Positions 51,025-64,000 are shown, counted from the first letter of the stretch. The stretch: 64,000 nt of DNA from Mansonella perstans (GCA_037074765.1 JBAMDO010000245.1:1-64000); one strand, 5' to 3'. Program-made: numbers and translations. Notes: generated by a model not told the origin, from the letters alone.

Positions 51025-54000
51025 ATGTTAACTGAAAGTTTACAAATGATTTTTTTTTTACGCATTTTTATTTCTTTTATAAAAAAAAATTTAACGCAAT
51101 GTTCACAGAGAATGGTAATAACGTTTCAAAAACTTTTTATACATAATTATGAGTTTATTTATAATTGGAATGGATTGAATTTGCTCTTGTAATACATAGG
51201 AAACAAATTCAATTGTAAATTTTTCATAATAATTACAAAAATCACGTTAAATATCACGTAGGTTTAAATAAATTGTTTGAACCTGATGGATTTTTTTTTT
51301 TGTCGGACACTTAAACTTTTAAACGAAAATTTTTAAACAATTAAACATTATTTAAATTTTTTAAATAAAATTAACAACTTAAAAACTTTCCGATATTACT
51401 ATGAACCCATCGAATGATGATGATTAAATCTTCAATGCTAAACAATTTGAATTCATTTTTTGTTATAAAATTTCATTTGTAGAAATACACTCAATCATCA
51501 TCACTTCCATCATTATTTCATTATCATTTGACTTTCTCTTCATCTCTTATAACATTATATCTCGTAAATCCTATCAATCTTTTCCATCCAATATCTACAA
51601 TCATCTCTCATTCTTCAAAAAACTGTCCGTAATACGTTATTTCATAACATCTAGTATTTCCTAACTGCCTCTCAAATAACTGTACTATTTCATATCTTAC
51701 ATTTCAACAAACTTTATTGATAATATTGTCCGAGGAAATTAGCTTCACACGGACGATTACGTTATAACGTCCACTAAAAGTTAAATATATTAATTTACTG
51801 CTTATTAAATTCATAAATTTTGTATAATTTATGATCTTTGAACTACAAATCAACAATTCCTTGAAATAACACAGCATGATGGAACAAAATGAAAACATAA
51901 ACGTCTTACTATTTATTGAGCAGTTAATTGGATTCTTTTAATGCAAAATAAATAAAAAAAAAAAAAAAAAGCATTTTATTGCTTTTGTTACTTTAAAAAG
52001 ACTACTTATTTCATAAAGTTTTTCAAATAATTTGAAATTTGACCTTTAAACCTCATAAAAAAAAAAAAAAAAAAAACAAAGCTTAATAACATTTCCATGG
52101 CTTATGTGATATTTATTGATATTTATACAAATTATTTACTAATATCCAGCGTTATTTTGTTCATAGAACATTAGAGTAGCAGCCATTTCTTGAATTACAA
52201 ATACTTCTGCGAAATTCAAAATAATTTTTAACGAATTCTTAAGTATAATGAATTCGTAAGTAGATATTTGTAGTATAAACATTGTTTTAATTTAAGTAAT
52301 TGTCACACTTCTGAGGTCAATAGGGCATTGTAAAACGTTTGTTCTAAATTATAAATAATTTTAATAGATATTAGAAATAATGTTAAGCATAAGTAATCCA
52401 TGAGATCATTGGTAAATTGTACATGTCAATTATAGTTATGTGAGGTCATCGTGATTGTCAAAAGATACTGATTGATGGTAAACAAACTTTGCTGTAAAAA
52501 GGAGTTAACATTGAGTCAAGAAAAGTTTTTTCAATTCAGATTATCGATGACTAGAACTTTTCTCCAGCTTTGATCTCCTTTGTTACCATCCATTTATGCT
52601 ACTGTTTATCATTTGTTACGTATTTATGCTATTTTCTTAATACAGTAACAGTATTGTACCGTATAAGTTGAATAAATTTTATAATCCAGAAGAACAATAC
52701 CTTCTCAATTCAAATTATTTTCAATAAGCGATTATCAAGTTACGTGCATTCAATAGCTACAATTAAATTCTTAAGCACTTAAATTCTATAGGAATTCTAG
52801 AGAAAGCTTTTCTTTTTTTTTTTTTTTTCTCTCTTCCATAAACTGCAAATAAAATTGTTTTCAAAAAAGGTACATCATATTAAAAATTAATTTTTTAAAT
52901 GAAATCAACTAAATTAATAAACAAGTTGTTATCTTAGTGCTTTTTCACCTATAAAATTACAGTTATAAGTATGCGATAGTTATAGATATACAACTATAAG
53001 TTACAATAATAGATATGCGACAGTTATACGTTTGCTTATGCTACAAATTCACTGATGCTTTAATTAGTACCAGCTATCAACATTTATTTGGTTGTTTTTA
53101 TTAATGCAATTAATAGTGTTTTAGCAGTTTGCGTGTTTATTATCTTATATATTGCAAGTTTTTGTTATTTGAACCTATTTTACATTTTCTTCCCTTTGAC
53201 TGTTACACTTTTACATGCTTTATTACTACTTTTTTTTTTTCCTCTTTCTCTGCTATCTTATATCATTTAATTTGATTTATACTTGATCAAATATTTTTCT
53301 TTGGCTCAATTTACAAACTTTTACTCAGTGTTAAGTTCATATGTAGCATGATTACTCAGTCATAAGGGGTATTTTTGCATGGTGTCCGTCGTGAAATGTC
53401 GCGTTCGTATACGTTGAAATTGGAATTGAACCCTGAGGCGGATTCTGTCCCTTTTATAGTAAAGCATATACAACAAAAGATTTAGATATGATCTTAGACA
53501 GTTGGTAGATACTTGGAATGGAAAAACATATCACTCATTATGATTCATTTCCCAAAATACTTTTTATTTTTCTTTCATAATTTTATATGTCATCAGAATT
53601 GACTGATACGTTGCTTTTTTTACATTCTTTTACATGAGTTAATCGCGGAGTAAAAATCGGTGCAGCGCCGGATATAAATCTGGCAATCTCTGAAACAAAG
53701 TTAACATTATTAAATCTTTCCAAGTATTTTAACGCTTTATTGCGTTTTAGTCCGGCCAATTCAGAGAATATTCACGCTTTACTCTGGCCAATTTAGAGAA
53801 TATTCAAACAGGAGAATACTCCGGCCAGCACATCCTTTAGACGACAGGATTTTACTTTGATATGCTTTCGCGTCGTATCAATGTTAGGATCAGATGCATT
53901 CAACGCACAAGCGAAACTTTTAACAACAAGTATAGACAATTTGAAGGAAACAAAATCTGTTCACAGAAGATGAAAATAAACAATTTCAGATTCTTAAAAC

Positions 54001-54512
54001 ATATTCACAACGAAGAGAATAATTACAACGAAAATTCAGGCGAAACAGTGGATAAAATTAAACGGGGATGTAATTTACGTAAAATACATACACAAATTGT
54101 ATACAAGACAAATTAAAACATTTTAATACAGAACGAATTAAACATTCAAATCATGTGTGAAAAGGAAATTCAAATAATTCACATAAAGTAGAAAACAATA
54201 GCAATGCGCTAATGAGTAGGAAGGGGAAGAAAACTAAGGAACAAGGTGCTTTTCATAATTTCTATTCACAAAGCGATCAAATAATTGATGAAATTATTCA
54301 AATGAATGTAGAGTGAGATAATGGAAGGTTTGGTTGCACGATGTACTGCTGCAGCAAACGTTGCAGTGGAAGCGTTTTGCGGACTTCTGAAATAAACGAC
54401 AGATACGAATATAACAGTAATCGTTTTTTTTTCTTCAAGAAATTGTGTTATTGTAGACATATTTGCGCATTAACTAATAAAAGTATAACTTCTAGCGATG
54501 CACTGCATGTAT
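51025..54512. other. Intergenic: PIG-N upstream and CPEB downstream
   Basis: 3.5 kb, mostly A/T-rich with long poly-A and poly-T runs (for example 51957-51970, 52058-52076 and 52808-52829). The less A/T-rich parts are 53360-53460 and 53640-53880. No coding exon, tRNA or other RNA gene can be supported. The PIG-N promoter should lie near 51025-51300. Confidence 0.55.
53752..53827. repeat. Imperfect tandem duplication of about 35 bp
   Basis: CCGGCCAATTCAGAGAATAT (53752) and CTGGCCAATTTAGAGAATAT (53784) begin two adjacent copies, followed by a third start CCGGCCA at 53821. It is non-coding. Confidence 0.8.
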
Positions 54513-57376
54513 CTATCCGTCATTCCTGCCACAACGACATAAAAATAATGCATAATTTAAGTTACATTGAACCGCACTTCTTGAACATCTCGAATTCAAT
54601 ATATTCAGAAACTCAAACTTACTGCAATGGCATGGCTGTTGCTGATTATTTGAACGAAAATAGTTGTGAGTGTGATTCAGATGATCAAATGATGGATTGA
54701 AAAAAGGAAATGCATTGACACAGTTAGAAATTTTTCGCATTAGACTTCCTGGCCTTGCTTTGGTCATCGGTTTATGATGTAGCAAGCCGCGTTGTTTGTG
54801 TACCTCACTCCAGCACGGTTTGCAGAGATACATAAGGCAGCAAAGTTCCGGACATAAATACCGAGCAGCAGCCAGATTGCAAATCTCACATTGAGCACAA
54901 TTCATCAAATATGGCTTTATCTCTATCTGAAATTTTATGCTGTAATTATAAAAGGAGCCAATTTCGTTTCTCACCTTCCTCTCCCAATCGGCACATTTAA
55001 GCTTCCATTTTATAGTCATTATATATAAAAATTTGAAAAAATGGACTCACTTCTTTCACCTGATCTTTTGTTGTTAATGTTATCAGACGCATTGCGATCG
55101 CTGTTAGGTAGGATTCACGACTATCGAAAATTACCTGCGCTGCTCCTTTCGGATACTTTGTCTCAACATCAACTTCTAGAGAAACATATGCAACATCACC
55201 AATAATCTTCTGAAGCAGCATTGCAAGTTCCGCTGAAACATAAAATAATATTTCAAATCATTATTCAGCAGTATTCAATTAATGTTGAATTCAAACACAA
55301 GGCAGCATACCACTCACACTAACCTCGGGGTCTAAGGCTATATAGAAGCTGAATTATTTCTAAGAAATAAAGAAGGAAATTGTTTATTCTTCTACAAAAA
55401 TTATTTCAGACAAGGATAAGAGCGATGACAGCACTGTGTAACTGCAAAAAGGTAATGTAATTTTTTTTGAAAAAAATTTCCTCCAACTGGTGGTGAAGTC
55501 ATTCAATGTGTTAAATGAACAAAAAAATCTGAGGGCGCAAAAACGATGCATTTATTAATATAAATTATGAAATTACAGCCTTAAGGAATTAAGTTTCATT
55601 TCAAGCCAAAATTAGCAAAAAGTTATGATATAGCAAACTGACATGCAGTTGTTGTACGCGGTACACCGCCGATGAAAACAGAATACCGATCAGATAGTAG
55701 CGGTGCATTCGTCACACGATATATCTGGTTGCTAAGAGTCCAAGGTCTCACTTGCACCTGTAATTTTGCTATGCTTCAAATGTTTATAGTTTCCCAGCTC
55801 AACTTAACTAATCAGGCTTGCTCTTTTGAACTCTTTAAATCGTGAACTAACCACTTTGACATCTTTTTCACCATTTTTCAAAACAATGAGCAGTTTTCCT
55901 TGCTTGCAAATGCATTGGCTAACGAGATATTCGACAGAGCGGTCACTGATGAAAACCACAAAAGCATATCCTAAAGTCAGCTTCCTTGTGACTTTGAAAT
56001 GCTAACTTGGTACGCAATAAGACTATTTAGTAATGACTTTCAAGATGTTGAAACATACTAGTCTATCCGGTCCACTTGCTGTGCAACACGAAGTGATGTG
56101 CAAATAATACATGCATGCATGTTAAAAAAGCAAAGGAGTTCTGGTTCGACCAAATTTTTTCCCTTATGTATCAAACATGCGTAAACATACATGCTTAACT
56201 TATTAGCGGTAATGGCCTAGCTTAATCTTTTTATCAGCTTAATACCAAATTTCCAAACTACGTAGACCTACCTACATCACCAAAATCAACAGTACTATCC
56301 GATTAATTTACGCCGTATTCTTTCTCATTGTACTTTTTCTTCTCTCCGTGTATCAAGCTTGTAAATTATTAACTTTCTCGATTGTTTGAAAATCAAACAG
56401 AAAAGGATAATACATAGAAAAAAGGCTTCGTTACTCTAAATTTCTTCCAAATTTTGTTCCGGATTGAGTTTCCTTGTTGATCAGATCTGTTTAGTGGATA
56501 GATAAAACAAATAAACATTCAGCTTTCAACTATTTTTAGAATTCACAGAACATTAAGAGGACACAGTGAACGAAGAACTAACCGTTTGGCGGTATATCAC
56601 TTCCAGTACATTTGCGATGTGGCCAGTCAACTGCATTTGCTCCAAACTTTTCGAAGAACAAAGAAATTAAGTCTAAAATATTACAAATCAGGAGAAGTAG
56701 CTCGAAAACGACAAAGATATTTTATAGATATGAAAATTTTTAGAATTTTTTGTACAGATATTAAAAAGCGATGAAATACAAATTAATTGACGCTTAACTG
56801 AAGCTTTACCAGCAGTTATATCAGGTGGAAGTCCGCCAACAAATACTTTGCGAGAGAAAATCCCATTTCCTGAATAATTTTGCTGCACCAAGTCTGGAAC
56901 CACGATCTGATTCTCATTGCTATCACTACTCCAGATGTTTTTCATTTCTGCGACTATTCCTGGTAATTAGTTTTTCAAATTATGAATGAACACTTAATTC
57001 CAGAAGATTTTTGAATTGTACGTTACTAATTACATTTTCTCTGAATTCAAACTAAATATTCTAATAATGAGTTGAAATGTAATACTCGGCTATGTTGAAG
57101 TTCCCTGTAACTCTGCATAAATAGTTTCAGAAGTTTGTAGCAAGTGAGGAGAACAATGATCATACGACATATCATTCTATTATGAATCAATAGAAAGACT
57201 GATTTTTCTTCAGGATATTTTTTCTGTGAACAAATAAGGTATCTGAAGCAAAAAGATGTCGAGTAGAGTGTGTTGGAAGCTGCTAAACTCAATATGTTAA
57301 TCAAAAAATTCGAAATAAATCGAAATTTACCGCAACAATCAAAACTATCGTTTTCAAAAATTTTATAGCAGTCCAT
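54513..57376 (-). CDS. Short CPEB-family cytoplasmic polyadenylation element-binding protein
   Basis: RNA-binding translational regulator that recognises U-rich 3' UTR elements. Nematode members (FOG-1, CPB-1, CPB-2, CPB-3) act mainly in the germ line. Eight exons: 57376-57331, 56947-56810, 56672-56583, 55970-55852, 55757-55643, 55232-55051, 55001-54975 and 54926-54513, giving 376 residues. RRM1 runs about 49-131 (RKVFVGGLPPDITA, then VDWPHRKCTGSDIPPNGYAFVVF). The inter-RRM link is VQVRPWTLSNQ. RRM2 is about 156-240 (SVFIGGVPRTTTA, KYPKGAAQVIF, IEIKPYL). A ZZ-type zinc module is about 246-285 (CEICN, LCPELCCLMYLCKPCW, HKQRGLLHHKP). The N-terminal region is only about 48 residues, far shorter than in most CPEBs. 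About 90 low-complexity residues follow the ZZ module. The first exon is supported only by phase and a good donor, so further 5' exons may exist. I cannot say which paralogue it is. Confidence 0.88.
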
Positions 57377-60300
57377 GGCTGATAATCCGTTTGTTCGTCC
57401 AAAATTGCCTTAAATAAAAGCTGAACAAAGATGTTATTTTTAATATAAGTGCGCACAATTGTAATTCGTGAATCTGTTCTGAATTATGATCCCATATTCA
57501 ATATTTCTATCATTCTTAATGTTATGATGATTTCGTACTGAAAATAGCTAATTATTTTCTTTTGCTTTCCTGGCAATATCTTATGGCAAATTTATCACTG
57601 GAAAATTTCAATGTAAATAAGGAAAAATGTAGAAATGGAAGTATCCGGTATTACACTTAGATCAGCATCAATCGTTGTACTTTTTACCCTCTTCATTTGA
57701 TAAACAAATGTTAGTTTCGTGTCAGTACTTTAAAAAAAAATAAAATTCAATTAAATAATAAAACAACTCAAATTATGATTCAGAATATTGTCAATAAGGA
57801 AAAGAGACAGCATTGCCTAAAATTACTTGGTTTTGAATGCCTTTAAAACTTCCCTATTTATCTTTTTATTTCACCAAAAAAAAAGATCACGTAAAACACT
57901 ACGTTACGTCACGCCACGTCTCCCTCATTTCTACGAAAAGAAAAAGCCATCAAAATGCATTGTTAATGATAAATCACACGGATTTATCATTTGAAATATC
58001 CCACCAAATTTTTTCAAATGCCTACGTGCAAAATCTTACATCGAGGGTAGAGATATCCACAGATTGAATAAGCAATCGAGAGCTAATAGTGCAAAATGCT
58101 TTGTAAAGTAGTATGTAACACGCAAAATGCTACGTTTAACGCCTTACTGACTTCACCTCACGCAAGCAACTATTCACGTTACAAGCAGCTGTAGAGAATA
58201 AAAGCTGAAAATGACAGCTACTTATGCCAGTTCATTTCAAGATTTCCCGCCAAAAGTTTGACGCGAGACTACTCGTCTTCCAGAATATTCCATAGGGAAA
58301 GCCTGAAACTAACTTATCACTTATTTTCTCTCAGTCGACTACTATCCACGCACCGTCTACACATTTCACGTGCTCTCTTCATGTGTAATTTCACGTGTCC
58401 ATTCCAGGTGCGCAAATGACCAACTCGTTATGACTAACCATAAGAAAAAAAACTCGAAGTGACACGGCTACCACATTTTTTTTTTTGATCTCTCAAAATA
58501 CACTTACACGTCTACCTATATATATCGTTCACTTACGTTTAACACGTTTTTAGAAGGTGGTAAAATTATACGCAACACTTAAATGCTTCCTTTTACAAAT
58601 ATACCTTTTTAATTTATATTATTGCAAATTTTTTAATAAATATTATCTTATACGAATGAAAAAAAAAACTATACCAACCAAACATCACTGAAGACATTTT
58701 TTTTCTGTTCTATCAAAATTTACGAATTTTTTAATTTTTCAAAAACTATTCAGGCGTAATTTTGATGAATATTCAATTAAAAATAACCTTTGAAAATTTG
58801 TTTTATACGATTTCTTTTTACTTACAAAGAGACTGACTAAAATGTTCATTTGTAACTTCTTTAAGTTTGAATTTACTCCTTAAAAATTTGTACCTATTTT
58901 ATATCATCAAAAGTATGTTACGATGGCAACTTTTCTGCATACTTCAGATTACTTGCGTAACGAATTAATGAGAATCTAGTGAAATTGCAAATAATCAATG
59001 GCCAGTTGAAGATTTGATTCGTTTTTTAGAAGGAATCTTATGTATTTTATTTAAAACAGCACGTTTAAATTTATATAGAATGATTCGTTTTTTAAAAAGA
59101 TACCGAAACTGAAGATAGTAAAATTATGAATAGTCGTTGATGCATCATGAAAATATGAATAGAGCTATCGGAAGTGATTGTAATTAGAATAATCTGAAGA
59201 AGCGTTGTTGATAAGAGGAAATTTATTCAAATCAACTGATACCTTATCAGATTACTTCAAAATAACATTCAATCTATTGAAAAGAAAATGAAAAAAAAAA
59301 TAAAAAATAAAAAACTTGATGTAATAATTATTTCTTCAAATGTCATTGTTCTTATCGCAGTGAAAAACTTCTTTATTTAGGAAGAAGTTTAAAAAAAAAA
59401 ATTGTTAAACAATTTATTAGATGACATTTTAAATTTAATTACCATACGTTACAATACGTTACAATTCAATCCGATCGAGGAAATAAGGACTGTTATTTTT
59501 ACATTTATCTAGAGAGATATTTTGAAAGGGAATTTTTCACTTGATAACTTCACTATATAATGATCACACGCGTAAGATGCTAATCACCAAAAACTGATCG
59601 AACTTAATTTGGAATATAAAAAGGATTCAGATGGTTTTTATAAATAAAATTGTTGAAACATTTCACACATATTTACCCATGAATTTAAATGAATTATAAG
59701 CAGTCAGGTTAACTGTTGACCTTTTTTGATCTTTTAGCATGCACTGGACATTAGTCGATTCAGATTGCATTTACATAAAAGGGAAATGGATGACGTATTC
59801 CAACATTACCTCAGATTTCCAATAACAAATAACGGAACTTAGTATTCAAAGCAGGAAAGAGAAATTTAAAAGAATATAATTGTAAACAGATCTAGTGAAA
59901 TTCTTTCATTTAGATTGATCAATTAATAAAAAATTTAACTGAAATCATAAAAATGGCAAAATAATAAAATGTTAACAATTAAAAAATTAATAATGTGAAA
60001 CAAATACATAGCAAATTTAATTGGTAAGTACACTGCAATTAATCAATATCGTATTATGTGATATGATCAAGAATGAAAAACTAATTCGTGATTTTATTGT
60101 TCCACAATTTTTTTTTAATGATTTACGCCAGAATAATTGAAAGAACTTTTAAATCCCGTGGGAATAAATTTGTTCATGAAATTAATTGGGTTTTGTAGCG
60201 ATAATTTTATTGTATAAAGCTATTCCAATGAATTTTATGGTAATATCAAATAAAAGAACTCTATATTCGGAGTTAGAACCATTCTGATTTTCTTCACTGA

Positions 60301-60389
60301 TTCATTAACGGTTATTTCAGTCAATTTTTATGGAACCGAACCAGTGTTTGTGCCAATAATTTATATGGCTATATGCCCCGGAAGAAAAA
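57377..60389. promoter_or_regulatory. CPEB upstream region with ACGT/CACGTG cluster
   Basis: 3 kb with no gene seen. Between about 57889 and 58550 the sequence is less A/T-rich and holds a dozen ACGT cores. Two of them are full CACGTG E-boxes (58367-58372 and 58392-58397), 25 bp apart. The rest, 58560-60389, is A/T-rich and featureless. Candidate promoter or enhancer of the CPEB gene, by position only. Confidence 0.4.
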
Positions 60390-62747
60390 TTATGAGAATG
60401 AATCTGTTTTTTCGGCAACTGCCCACCAATTTCCATGCTCGTAATCCAAATGCAACAATCGTAATGACGGTACCATTGCTATCAGAACTTTCAGTTCATC
60501 CTGCAACTAATTCTAATTTGTACAGCGAAATTTTTCTGAAAATATGTTATGATATTCGACAAATAACATTTGTTAACATTCTATATTGCCAGAAAAATTC
60601 TGTCAACTAACTTTTTTAAAAACGTGATAAAATCGATAAGAATTATACTGTTGTTTAATGCATAACACTTCAGCTAAAGCTATATTAATAGTTCGTTCTG
60701 CAAACTTCACAGAAAACCGCTCAACCGCCTTGTATCGAGTGCTTAAATAGCTTTTTGTTGTGCATTTATTGAGAAGAATCGATTCGGAATCTCGTGATAG
60801 TATTTGGAAGGATGTAAATACTTTGCGGATGCGATGAAACAACGACATATGCGCAGTTTGTGTTGTATTCTCTTCCAAAAAGTTCATGGCTATAGAATCC
60901 TTAAATGCTGAATGTAAATCGGATTCCACAAAAAATTTGCGATTGATAAATATTATATCATGAGAATTTCCAAGCAGTTTCGGAAGCTCGAACTAATGGT
61001 TAAATCATTAGGAACTTTAGAATTGCTTTGTAGTTTTGATGACAGGATTAATTAACTTAGTTGAGAGTATATTTTTTTTTATGCAATATTTTTGTGTACA
61101 ATATTTGTACAATATTTTTATAAAGCATATATTTTAATTTACTGAAGCTTTACCCTTATTAGACGCTCCTCTTTGGTTGAATCCATATGGAATTTGACCC
61201 GTGAAATACCTTTAAAATTATCTTTTCGGTAAAATAAACAAGGCAAAAAAGTATGATTTGCAGTTTTCGATAAATTAAAACTTCGCTGTTTTTAGTGCAA
61301 GTGATTGTCTCGGAGAGGGAACTTTTCAATAAATGTGATTTGTGATAGAGATACATGATTCGCTACTTTCAGAATTTGCTTAGTCGTGACAAATCGTAAA
61401 CTGATGGATAAACGTTTTATAACAGGAAAGTGAGAAAACTGATTGTATTTACTGTGACCATTGGGAGAAATATTATTGCACTGATACGGTTCGCAAGGTA
61501 CCAGTACATCTTGCGATGGAAATTTCCCGTTGGGTTGTTCGAACGCCCATACATATATCAATACTTGACCACTGAAAGTATGGAGGGGAAGTATATTCGA
61601 AAATTTAGCTTCGTTTTGTTACATCTCCGCGAAACATGAATATTTCATTATACTTCGGGAATGCACTTGATGAATAATGTATGCAATACAGTTAGGAAAA
61701 ATTCCTAGAAGAATGGAATAAGACGGGAAGTTCGCCATATTTATCGAGATTAACCGCAAGGAATTAAATGAAAGGAATGAAATGTTTGATGAATAGCTTT
61801 TTCAGCTTTTCTTAAAAGGCTTACAGTTGTCCATATCCAGTATGCGATCATCACGTTCTACATTGAATGACAGAACAATCTTGTTAGTTCATTCCGGTAA
61901 AGTAGTCAAGAAATATCCGGGATAAACAACTTACCGAGATCGTAAGCATCGTGCAACTTCAATTAGCACACGTTTTCTCCGATCGAGTGTTGTAAAATGA
62001 TGTAAAACAGATATTAATAAGGCAGCATCAATACTCTTTGACCTGTAACTTAAAAGGCATTTGTATTGAAACATGGGTAATCTCAAAATTTGAAAACGAT
62101 AGTACAAAGATTGTGCCCATTCATCCTCATTCATTTTATCTTTGTAGTTGGAGATTAAAAAAAATTCCCATACTGAAATGAAATCAACTTACATAAAAAT
62201 TCAAACAAAAACTTATATTCTTTACCTATACGGTAAATTTAATGCATCGACTAACTGCAAGTCAACCATTGGCGGTAATCTGAACTGCTGCGCAAGTATT
62301 TCTAAACATATATCGCAATCCATAAAGAAGCAATCGCTCCTGTGATATTTTACTTTACCGCAACCTAAACTAAAAAGTACTGTAGATTGAGTATATTAAT
62401 AAGAATAGCTTACTTAAGAGTTACAAACTCACAAATCCAACACTCCTTCAAATACCTATTTTTGTTAATTTCTAATAGGAATGAATTTTGAATAAGCCGT
62501 AATATGGAAACGGCAAGATTGCATTTCTCGTATATTAGTTATTCTACAAATGATGAAGAAAAAAGAACTTACCAATATCAACGACAACTGTACCTAGCGG
62601 GAGTTGATTAATAAATTTTTGAACATTAATCCATCGAATTACTGATTTTTGGGTTGCATTTTGACTGGAATTGGCACCCGCTAGTGATGCCAAATATCGG
62701 TATGCTTCTTGAACGTATTCTTTCTCAATATCCATTGCAGTTCCCAT
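60390..62747 (-). CDS. Trm9/ALKBH8-type tRNA wobble-uridine methyltransferase
   Basis: SAM-dependent methyltransferase of the family that completes 5-methoxycarbonylmethyl-uridine at tRNA position 34, usually with a TRM112 partner. Seven exons: 62747-62573, 62364-62226, 62042-61935, 61571-61453, 61209-61154, 60992-60612 and 60500-60390, giving 362 residues. Evidence: EKEYVQEAYRYLA near the start; LPLGTVVVDIGCGKVKYHR (SAM motif I); LQLVDALNLPYR; SIDAALLISVLHHFTTLDRR; GQVLIYVWAFEQ; SQDVLVPCEP; and the C-terminal RFYHVFKKDELKVL and YEHGNWWAVAEK. It has no AlkB oxygenase domain, so it resembles stand-alone Trm9/TRMT9B rather than full ALKBH8. The 56-nt exon and the donor at 61452 are inferred from phase. 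Motif I reads GCGKVKY where relatives have GCGNGKY. The ATG chosen is the first before the conserved EYV block; an in-frame upstream start is possible. Confidence 0.87.
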
Positions 62748-64000
62748 TATTCCGGAAGATATTCTTCGTTGAGAAGGGGGGTTGAGAAGTTCGAAAAAAA
62801 TTATCGTAGCTGAATATTTCACTTACAGTAATGACAATGAAAATCGCGCAGAGAAATAGATGGTTACTGATTATATCCTTCTGTAAGTCTGAAAATGTTA
62901 AACTTCGAAAAAATTGGGCACTGTAAGTTTTTTCGTCATACGTAAAATATGTATACAAAATAACTTAACTAATTTTTGCAAAGAATTAAAATTTTTAAGA
63001 ATTTTTTCAGATTACGCTAACAATATTCCGGAAAACGCCACCATGTCGAAATTGTAGCAGTGTGCATTGGTTACAGGCACAATTTATGTAATTACTGTTG
63101 AGAGAAAATGGACAAGCATGTTTGCCGGCCACCTATAAGCAAAACAAGTAGCATGCTCTGCTTGCAAATTTAATTCATTTTCTCGCAGTAAACTTATCAA
63201 CTCATAGAAATTGAAAAATAAATGCAATAATATTAACTTGAAGTAAATAATAAATAAGGCCTTCCTACTACTCGATCTAATTTCCCGGGAGAATATAAAA
63301 TACAATGATAACAGTAATCTGAATTGTAAAAACAAAGCTCAAAAATGATGTCGCATGTTTCGTCTTATCAAATCACAATGAGGAAGATTTTTTTTGCGGC
63401 TACTATCATCACTCACCACTTTAAATTTGTTTGAAGTAGTATGCTGTAATAAATTTCCTTAATTTTGCTATACCGCATTTCCACGAAATAAAATCACACA
63501 TACCAATCACCATTGCCCTAATTATGTTTATTAATCAATTAAAAAAATAGAATTATTCATTTATTACAAAAGAACTGTAAAATAATATTAACAAACATTT
63601 AACACAGTAAATATATTATTAAGACTTCTTTTGTAGTTTTTTGCTCATTTTATGCAGTCTATTGGATTCCAGTCTTACTTCTATTTCTTAACTTGACATT
63701 TTATATATTGGTAAATTTTAAAAGGATAATAAACTTTGACGTCTTAAATAAAATAAATACAAAAAAAAGCACTAACTATTTTATTCATTCAAAGCAGTAA
63801 AGAAATTCAATTATGGAGGAGTTCAGAAAAAAAAGAAAATTTCGCGTTTTTATAAGAAAAAGAGAAATTGAATTTGTGAATGGTTAAAAAATATATATAT
63901 ATTTCTTGAAAAATAAGCCTTAACGCACTTTTCTTGGACCAAGTTTGTAATATGCAATGAATTTGTTGGACAAATTATAATTGATTATAATTGCAGAATT
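62748..64000. other. A/T-rich sequence, nothing called
   Basis: Upstream of the methyltransferase gene. The TTCAG at about 62811-62815 could be a spliced-leader or 5' UTR acceptor for it. An (AT)n run lies at about 63889-63902. No other coding exon, RNA gene or repeat family was seen. Confidence 0.5.

Noticed and set aside
53400..53460. tRNA-like B-box (GGTTCAATTCC on the minus strand)
   Set aside because: The T-arm stem does not pair and no A-box or acceptor stem is found at the right distance.
53862..54116. 84-codon plus-strand open frame between PIG-N and the CPEB gene
   Set aside because: No family resemblance, no neighbouring phase-matched exons, and Asn/Lys-rich composition expected of A/T-rich DNA.
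54341..54700. 119-codon plus-strand open frame
   Set aside because: It lies mostly opposite the last CPEB exon, whose frame continues from the zinc module.

Overview
This window looks like nuclear DNA of a nematode, probably a clade III parasite of the filarial or ascarid type. It is very A/T-rich. Genes are split into many small exons with GT-AG introns ending in TTTCAG-like acceptors. The potassium-channel gene reads as a worm SLO-1 rather than a vertebrate or insect Slo. No bacterial genes, rRNA, tRNA, CRISPR array or intact mobile element was found. All gene models were assembled by hand from reading-frame phase, splice signals and remembered family motifs; none has been checked by alignment.

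Layout, left to right. 1-3155: A/T-rich, with purine microsatellites. 3156-7076 (+): 3' part of an unrecognised basic, serine-rich protein. 7194-11708 (+): a 696-residue coiled-coil protein, unrecognised, starting 117 bp after the previous stop. 14169-16892 (+): splicing factor PRP18. 17185-18886 (+): geranylgeranyl diphosphate synthase. 19252-32241 (-): complete BK potassium channel gene slo-1, 27 exons per transcript, with one pair of mutually exclusive exons. 33615-41455 (-): host cell factor hcf-1 (kelch repeats and fibronectin-III ends). 41456-43381: divergent promoter region with two minisatellites. 43382-44731 (+): Arp2/3 subunit ARPC5 (arx-7). 45628-51024 (-): GPI ethanolamine-phosphate transferase 1 (PIG-N). 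54513-57376 (-): a short CPEB-type RNA-binding protein. 60390-62747 (-): a Trm9/ALKBH8-type tRNA wobble-uridine methyltransferase. The rest to 64000 shows nothing.

The genes do not form a pathway; they are a housekeeping and neuronal mix. The most interesting signals are about gene structure. They include the duplicated alternative exon and two frame-neutral small exons of slo-1, two apparent GC-AG introns (PIG-N and hcf-1), and a frame conflict and a duplicated exon fragment in hcf-1. Others are a 27-nt micro-exon in the CPEB gene, a 33-bp minisatellite open in all six frames in the hcf-1/arx-7 promoter interval, a 38-bp perfect palindrome, and the tandem pair of unrecognised genes. I found no convincing wholly new biological system.
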